64,000 bases of DNA from Trebonia sp963767685 (GTDB lineage: Bacteria; Actinomycetota; Actinomycetes; Streptosporangiales; Streptosporangiaceae): assembly GCA_963767685.1 (NCBI GenBank), contig CAVYEZ010000005.1:248001-312000 (forward strand), given 5' to 3'. The position numbers were made by a program, and so were the translations under genes. Below, piece after piece: positions 60,792 through 64,000 of the stretch. Numbering within the stretch: position 1 is the first letter of the stretch; every line of letters starts with the position of its first letter. Below the pieces are notes generated by a model. The model searched no databases and was not told the DNA's origin. It saw only the letters and a program-made list of their open reading frames with translations.

Positions 60792-61994
60792 ATGAGCTCT
60801 GCCGCATCGCCTCCGCACGCCCACGGCTTGACCCGCATGACCCGGCCGGCCTCGACACGCTGCTCAGCGAGGAGGAGCTGGCCGTCAGGCAGACCGTGCG
60901 CGACTTCTGCGCCGACAAGGTCCTGCCGCACGTCGCCGACTGGTACGAGAAGGGCGAGCTTCCCGCGCGTCCGGGAGCTGGCCCGCGAGCTCGGCAAGAT
61001 CGGCCTGCTCGGCATGCACCTGACCGGGTACGGGTGCGCGGGCATGTCCGCCGTCGACTACGGCCTCGCCTGCCTGGAACTCGAGGCGGCCGACTCCGGG
61101 CTGCGGTCCCTGGTGTCCGTGCAGGGCTCCCTGGCCATGTACGCGATCTGGCGGTTCGGCTCAGAGGCGCACAAGACCGAGTGGCTGCCGCGGATGGCGG
61201 CGGGCGAGGCCATCGGCTGCTTCGGCCTTACCGAGCCGGACGCCGGGTCCGACCCGGCGTCGATGCGGACCTCGGCGTCCAGGTCCGGCGCCGACTGGGT
61301 GCTCAACGGCAGGAAGATGTGGATCACCAACGGCACGATTGCCGACGTCGCCGTGGTCTGGGCGCGCACCGACGAAGGCGTCCGCGGCTTCGTCGTGCCG
61401 ACGGAGACGCCGGGGTTCTCCGCGCCGGAGATCAAGCACAAGGGGTCGCTGCGCGCCTCCGTCACCTCCGAGCTCGTTCTCGACTCCGTCCGGCTGCCGC
61501 AGGACGCGGTGCTGCCCGAGGTGACCGGGCTGCGCGGGCCGCTGTCCTGCCTGAACGAGGCGCGGTTCGGCATCTTCTGGGGGGCGCTCGGGGCGGCGCG
61601 GACCTGCTACGAGACCGCCCTGGAGTACGCGAAGACGCGGCTGCAGTTCGGCGCGCCGATCGGCGCCTTCCAGCTCACCCAGGAAAAGCTCGCCAACATG
61701 GCCGTCGAGCTCGCCAAGGGGCAGCTCCTCGCGCTGCACTTCGGCCGGCTGAAGGACCAGGGCAAGCTCGCGCCCGAGCACGTCTCCATCGCCAAGCTGA
61801 ACAGCACCAGGGAGGCCCTGGAGATCTGCCGCACCGCCCGCACCATCCTGGGCGGCAACGGCATCTCCTACGAGTTCCCGATCATGCGGCACATGGCCAA
61901 CCTGGAGTCCGTCCTCACCTACGAGGGCACCCCGGAGATGCACACCCTGGTGATCGGCCAGGCCCTCACCGGCCACAGCGCCTTCCGGGGCTAG
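60792..61994 (+). CDS. Acyl-CoA dehydrogenase, glutaryl-CoA dehydrogenase-like (two frameshifts)
   Basis: An FAD-dependent acyl-CoA dehydrogenase of about 400 residues. Motifs: DTLLSEEELAVRQTVRDFCADKVLPHVADWYEKGELP, VRELARELGKIGLLGMHLTGYGCAGMSAVDYGLACLELE, CFGLTEPDAGSDPASMRT, KMWITNGTIADVAVVWAR, EARFGIFWGALGAARTCYETALEYAKTRLQFGAPI, ILGGNGISYEFPIMRHMANLESVLTYEGTPEMHTLVIG with the catalytic Glu in TYEGT. The GCDH subgroup is indicated by the G-C-A-G-M-S, EARFGI and Y-E-G-T features. Shifts near 60838 and 60965 affect only the first 60 residues. ATG 60792 begins 13 bases after the FHA gene stop. A role in lysine/tryptophan-derived glutaryl-CoA breakdown is likely but not proven; no partner genes lie nearby. 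Confidence 0.83.
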   Translation: MSSAASPPHAHGLTRMTRPASTRCSARRSWPSGRPCATSAPTRSCRTSPTGTRRASFPRVRELARELGKIGLLGMHLTGYGCAGMSAVDYGLACLELEAADSGLRSLVSVQGSLAMYAIWRFGSEAHKTEWLPRMAAGEAIGCFGLTEPDAGSDPASMRTSASRSGADWVLNGRKMWITNGTIADVAVVWARTDEGVRGFVVPTETPGFSAPEIKHKGSLRASVTSELVLDSVRLPQDAVLPEVTGLRGPLSCLNEARFGIFWGALGAARTCYETALEYAKTRLQFGAPIGAFQLTQEKLANMAVELAKGQLLALHFGRLKDQGKLAPEHVSIAKLNSTREALEICRTARTILGGNGISYEFPIMRHMANLESVLTYEGTPEMHTLVIGQALTGHSAFRG

Positions 61995-62052
61995 GAGCCG
62001 CCCGGCGCCGGCTTCCCCTCCGGCGCAGCGCCGCACCGGCGAGGCGCTCCTC

Positions 62053-62140
62053 GCTTCTTGCTGTTATCTCCGGGTGGCAGGCTGCGCTTCCGCGCGGAGG
62101 CCGCGCTGTGGGCTGCGCCTTGCGCGCTTCTTGCTGTTAC
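62053..62140. repeat. Two intergenic copies of the CTGTTAT-type repeat
   Basis: GCTTCTTGCTGTTAT (62054-62068) and GCTTCTTGCTGTTAC (62127-62140) lie 73 bases apart between the acyl-CoA dehydrogenase and the PEBP gene. The first extends to the same CGCTTCTTGCTGTTATC found inside mftF at 2707-2723. The 61995-62297 gap holds no gene; minus-strand frames across it encode the same NSKKR words as the mftF insertion. Confidence 0.6.
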
Positions 62141-62297
62141 CCGCTGCACGTCCGGGCTGGTTACATGATTGTGTGAGTTCTGGACGTGTACGGTGCGCAA
62201 AATCCACACGACGATGACGCGCGAGGGCGCGGCGGGCACTCACCGCGCCGTAGCGACTGCCGCAACCGGCGCCAGGCCCTAAACTCTGGCGGGTGAG

Positions 62298-62876
62298 GTG
62301 GGACGCGGAGATGAGGGCGCGCCGGCGGCGGGGCCGGCCAGGCGGGCAGCGACGGCCGTCGCGGCGGTGGCACTCGCCGTGCCGCTCGCCGGGTGCGGGC
62401 TCTTCTCGTCCGGGGTCACGGTTACCGCGCCGAGCCCGATGTCGGTGTCCGAGAGCACGTTCGCGCGCAACATCATGCCCGAGCGGTTCACCTGCGCCGG
62501 AAAGCACCTGCTCTCGCCGCCGCATCACCTGGGCGGGCGCGCCGGCGGGCACCAAGTCGATCGCGCTCGTGGTCGACGACTCGGACGCGCCGATCACGCC
62601 GTACGTGTACTGGGTCGTGTTCGATATCGGGCCAGGGACTTCGGCGCTGCCGAAGGGCAGCTGCCGCCCGGCGTGCGCCAGGCCAGGGGGACAGCCGGCT
62701 ACGACCGCTACGACCCGCCGTGCCCGGGAACAAGCGGGCACGGCTACCGGTTTACCGTGTACGCTCTCAATACGGTGCTGAACCTGCCGAACGGGACTTC
62801 GCTCCAGTCGGCATGGCAGGCGATCGCCGCCGCGACCATCGGGCGCGGTCGGCTGCCTGTAAGCGCTACGTCATGA
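62298..62876 (+). CDS. YbhB/YbcL-type PEBP family lipoprotein (two frameshifts)
   Basis: A phosphatidylethanolamine-binding-protein family (Raf kinase inhibitor-like) lipoprotein. The signal ATAVAAVALAVPLAGC ends in a lipobox. The body reads VTVTAPSPMSVSESTFARNIMPERFTCAGK, then in shifted frames ITWAGAPAGTKSIALVVDDSDAPITPYVYWVVFDIGPGTS (D-S-D-A-P ligand site) and LPPGVRQARGTAGYDRYDPPCPGTSGHGYRFTVYALNTVLNLPNGTS. Shifts near 62515 and 62645 restore one protein of 192 residues. Typical bacterial members have about 150-200. The ligand is unknown. Start GTG 62298. Confidence 0.75.
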   Translation: MGRGDEGAPAAGPARRAATAVAAVALAVPLAGCGLFSSGVTVTAPSPMSVSESTFARNIMPERFTCAGKHLLSPPHHLGGRAGGHQVDRARGRRLGRADHAVRVLGRVRYRARDFGAAEGQLPPGVRQARGTAGYDRYDPPCPGTSGHGYRFTVYALNTVLNLPNGTSLQSAWQAIAAATIGRGRLPVSATS

Positions 62877-62880
62877 TTAG

Positions 62881-62956
62881 TCGTGAATCACCGGAATATT
62901 TCGTACCAGAATGTCCGGTCTTGCGGCAGTCAGTGGTGAAGTTTCGCGATTCACGA
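62881..62956. repeat. Long-range inverted repeat downstream of PEBP gene
   Basis: TCGTGAATC (62881-62889) and its exact complement (62948-62956) enclose a second imperfect pair, ACCGGA (62890-62895) and TCCGGT (62914-62919). The structure begins 5 bases after the PEBP stop and could be a 3' end structure or an operator for the next gene. Confidence 0.35.
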
Positions 62957-63100
62957 GACAGCCCGGCATAGCGTTGGTAACAATCTTACGAACCAGTGCC
63001 GGTTCAAGGGTGCTCGCGACAACGGGGGCAGGCTCGCGTATATGGCCGCGCGCGCCTCGCTAGCGCCAACGCCAGGCCGTGTTGTGCCGGGTGGTGTTGT

Positions 63101-64000
63101 ATGTCGTTCTTGAGTCGTAAGCCTGCGCGCCCAGGGGGTCGCAGCGGCGACGCCGGGCGTGATGATGAGTACGACGACTACGACGGCTACGCCCAGGACG
63201 CTTACCAAAACGAAGACGACGGCTGGTCGCCAAACGAGTACTTCTCCCCCGAGGGAATCAAGGGCCGCTGGGCCGGCGAGCACCCGGAAGGCCGGGCAGG
63301 CGGCCGGGGGCAACGCGACAGCCGTGGCGAGGCCGGGCCGGGCTACATCCTACGCGGACGACTACAGCGGCCCCGAGTACGGCAGCGGCCCGGGCTACGG
63401 CGCCGACGAGTTCGCGACCGGCGCCTACGACCTGCCGGACGGCGCCGACGAGGACCGTTCCGACCGGACCCGCCGCAGGCGCAGGGACCGGGAGGACCGC
63501 GGCGAGCGCACCGGCATCCTGCGGCTGCGCCGGGACCGCGGCGAGGACATCTGGCCGGACGACGGAATCTCAGACGAGGACTACTGGGCCTCGGTCGCGG
63601 CTGACCGTCCGCTCAACGGAACCGACTCGCCGCTCGACAACCTTCCGGCCACTGGCGGCAGTCCGCGGCCAGGCGGGGACGCCCGGCCCAGGACGGATGC
63701 GCGGCCGGGGATGGGCGGCGGTGCCGACTCCCGCTTCGGCGACCAGCGCGGCGGCGAGCGGGGGGTAACGGGACGGCTCGGCCCTCCCCCGGGAATCGCA
63801 GGCGACTACAAGCCCGGTGCCGCGCGGACGTCCGGCCCGATGGGCGCCGGCCAGCCTGGCGGCAGCGGCCGGAACGGCAGCGGCCGGAACGGCAGCGGCC
63901 CCATGCCCGCCCGCCCGGGAACGGGCCCCCAGCCCGCCCGCCCGGGCACCGGTCCCACCCCCACCGTCGGGGTCACCGCCTCCCGGCCACCCGCCGGGCA
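63101..64000 (+). CDS. Low-complexity hydrophilic protein, cut by window end (one frameshift)
   Basis: A partial gene starting ATG 63101: MSFLSRKPARPGGRSGDAGRDDEYDDYDGYAQDAYQNEDDG, then WSPNEYFSPEGIKGRWAGEHPEGR. After a one-base shift near 63347 it continues DDYSGPEYGSGPGYGADEFATGAYDLPDGADEDR, an Arg/Asp-rich stretch, DDGISDEDYWASVAADRPLNG, and a Gly/Pro/Arg-rich region with tandem GSGRN and PARPGTGP repeats to the window edge. No domain is recognisable in what is visible; a folded or membrane domain may follow beyond 64000. The sequence is predicted to be disordered. It may be a cell-envelope or signalling protein of the actinobacterial type with long N-terminal linkers, but that is a guess. 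Confidence 0.6.
63861..63900 (+). repeat. 15-base tandem repeat coding GSGRN
   Basis: GGCAGCGGCCGGAAC occurs twice in succession from 63861 and is followed by a partial third unit, inside the low-complexity gene. Confidence 0.8.

Noticed and set aside
63861..63960. Repeats at the window end considered as CRISPR or VNTR element
   Set aside because: They are in-frame coding repeats (GSGRN, PARPGTGP) of a low-complexity protein.
1..64000. tRNA and rRNA genes
   Set aside because: No stretch with a T-loop GTTCGAATCC-like core together with a matching acceptor stem was found by eye; a covariance search was not possible, so a diverged tRNA cannot be excluded.

Overview
This window comes from a high-GC actinomycete (Actinomycetota). 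The evidence is the strongly GC-biased third codon positions, many GTG/TTG starts, leaderless promoters, a mycobacterial-type LexA box, a mycofactocin cluster, an orthologue of the mycothiol-dependent nitroreductase Rv2466c, and actinobacterial families such as DUF3040 and Methyltransf_19. The order cannot be fixed from the sequence. No rRNA, tRNA, CRISPR array or complete insertion sequence was seen. Many otherwise intact genes are broken by single-base frameshifts beside GC runs. I read most of these as consensus errors in a draft assembly and give reconstructed spans; a few loci look like true remnants.

Layout. 1-2.1 kb: an MFS exporter, a HEAT-repeat remnant and an OsmC-like protein. 2.2-8.0 kb: a rearranged mycofactocin locus. 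mftA-mftB-mftC-mftF run leftward and mftR, a VOC protein and mftE run rightward from a shared control region with two identical-type palindromes; no mftD is present. mftF carries an in-frame repeat insertion. 8.2-10.9 kb: a beta-hydroxyacid dehydrogenase and a Tat-exported dimethylformamidase-like protein. 11-14.3 kb: a homocysteine methyltransferase/MTHFR fusion behind a PucR-type regulator. 14.6-19.9 kb: an aldehyde dehydrogenase, two DHA2 efflux pumps and an FmdB-type zinc ribbon. 20-24.7 kb: an unknown protein, a DUF3040 protein, an SOS-controlled Rv2578c-like radical SAM enzyme, an ArsR regulator and isochorismate synthase.

24.9-31.0 kb is an oligopeptide ABC operon (binding protein, two permeases and one protein holding both ATPases), with a long palindrome after the binding-protein gene. 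31-37.3 kb: an unknown protein, a PQQ-type sugar dehydrogenase lipoprotein, a pair of glycosyltransferases probably making a glycolipid, and another unknown. 37.4-41.3 kb: a tightly coupled PadR-ATPase-FtsX permease operon with a palindromic operator. 41.4-46.6 kb: mycothiol nitroreductase, a GNAT protein, an ABM-ABM-SnoaL protein, a YbjQ-like protein, a small nucleotide kinase, and the decayed tip of a toxin with its putative immunity gene.

46.7-55.1 kb: YdcF, an alpha/beta hydrolase, an SMP-30 protein, an ABC-F ATPase, a secreted GON-domain protein, a methyltransferase, a NUDIX hydrolase and an old-yellow-enzyme family oxidoreductase. 55.2-64 kb: an internally deleted acyl-CoA synthetase remnant, a DUF1003 / MgtE-N-CBS pair, a small membrane protein, a MocR regulator whose operator covers its own start codon, a NYN-zinc ribbon-FHA protein, an acyl-CoA dehydrogenase, a PEBP lipoprotein, and the start of a low-complexity protein cut by the window edge.
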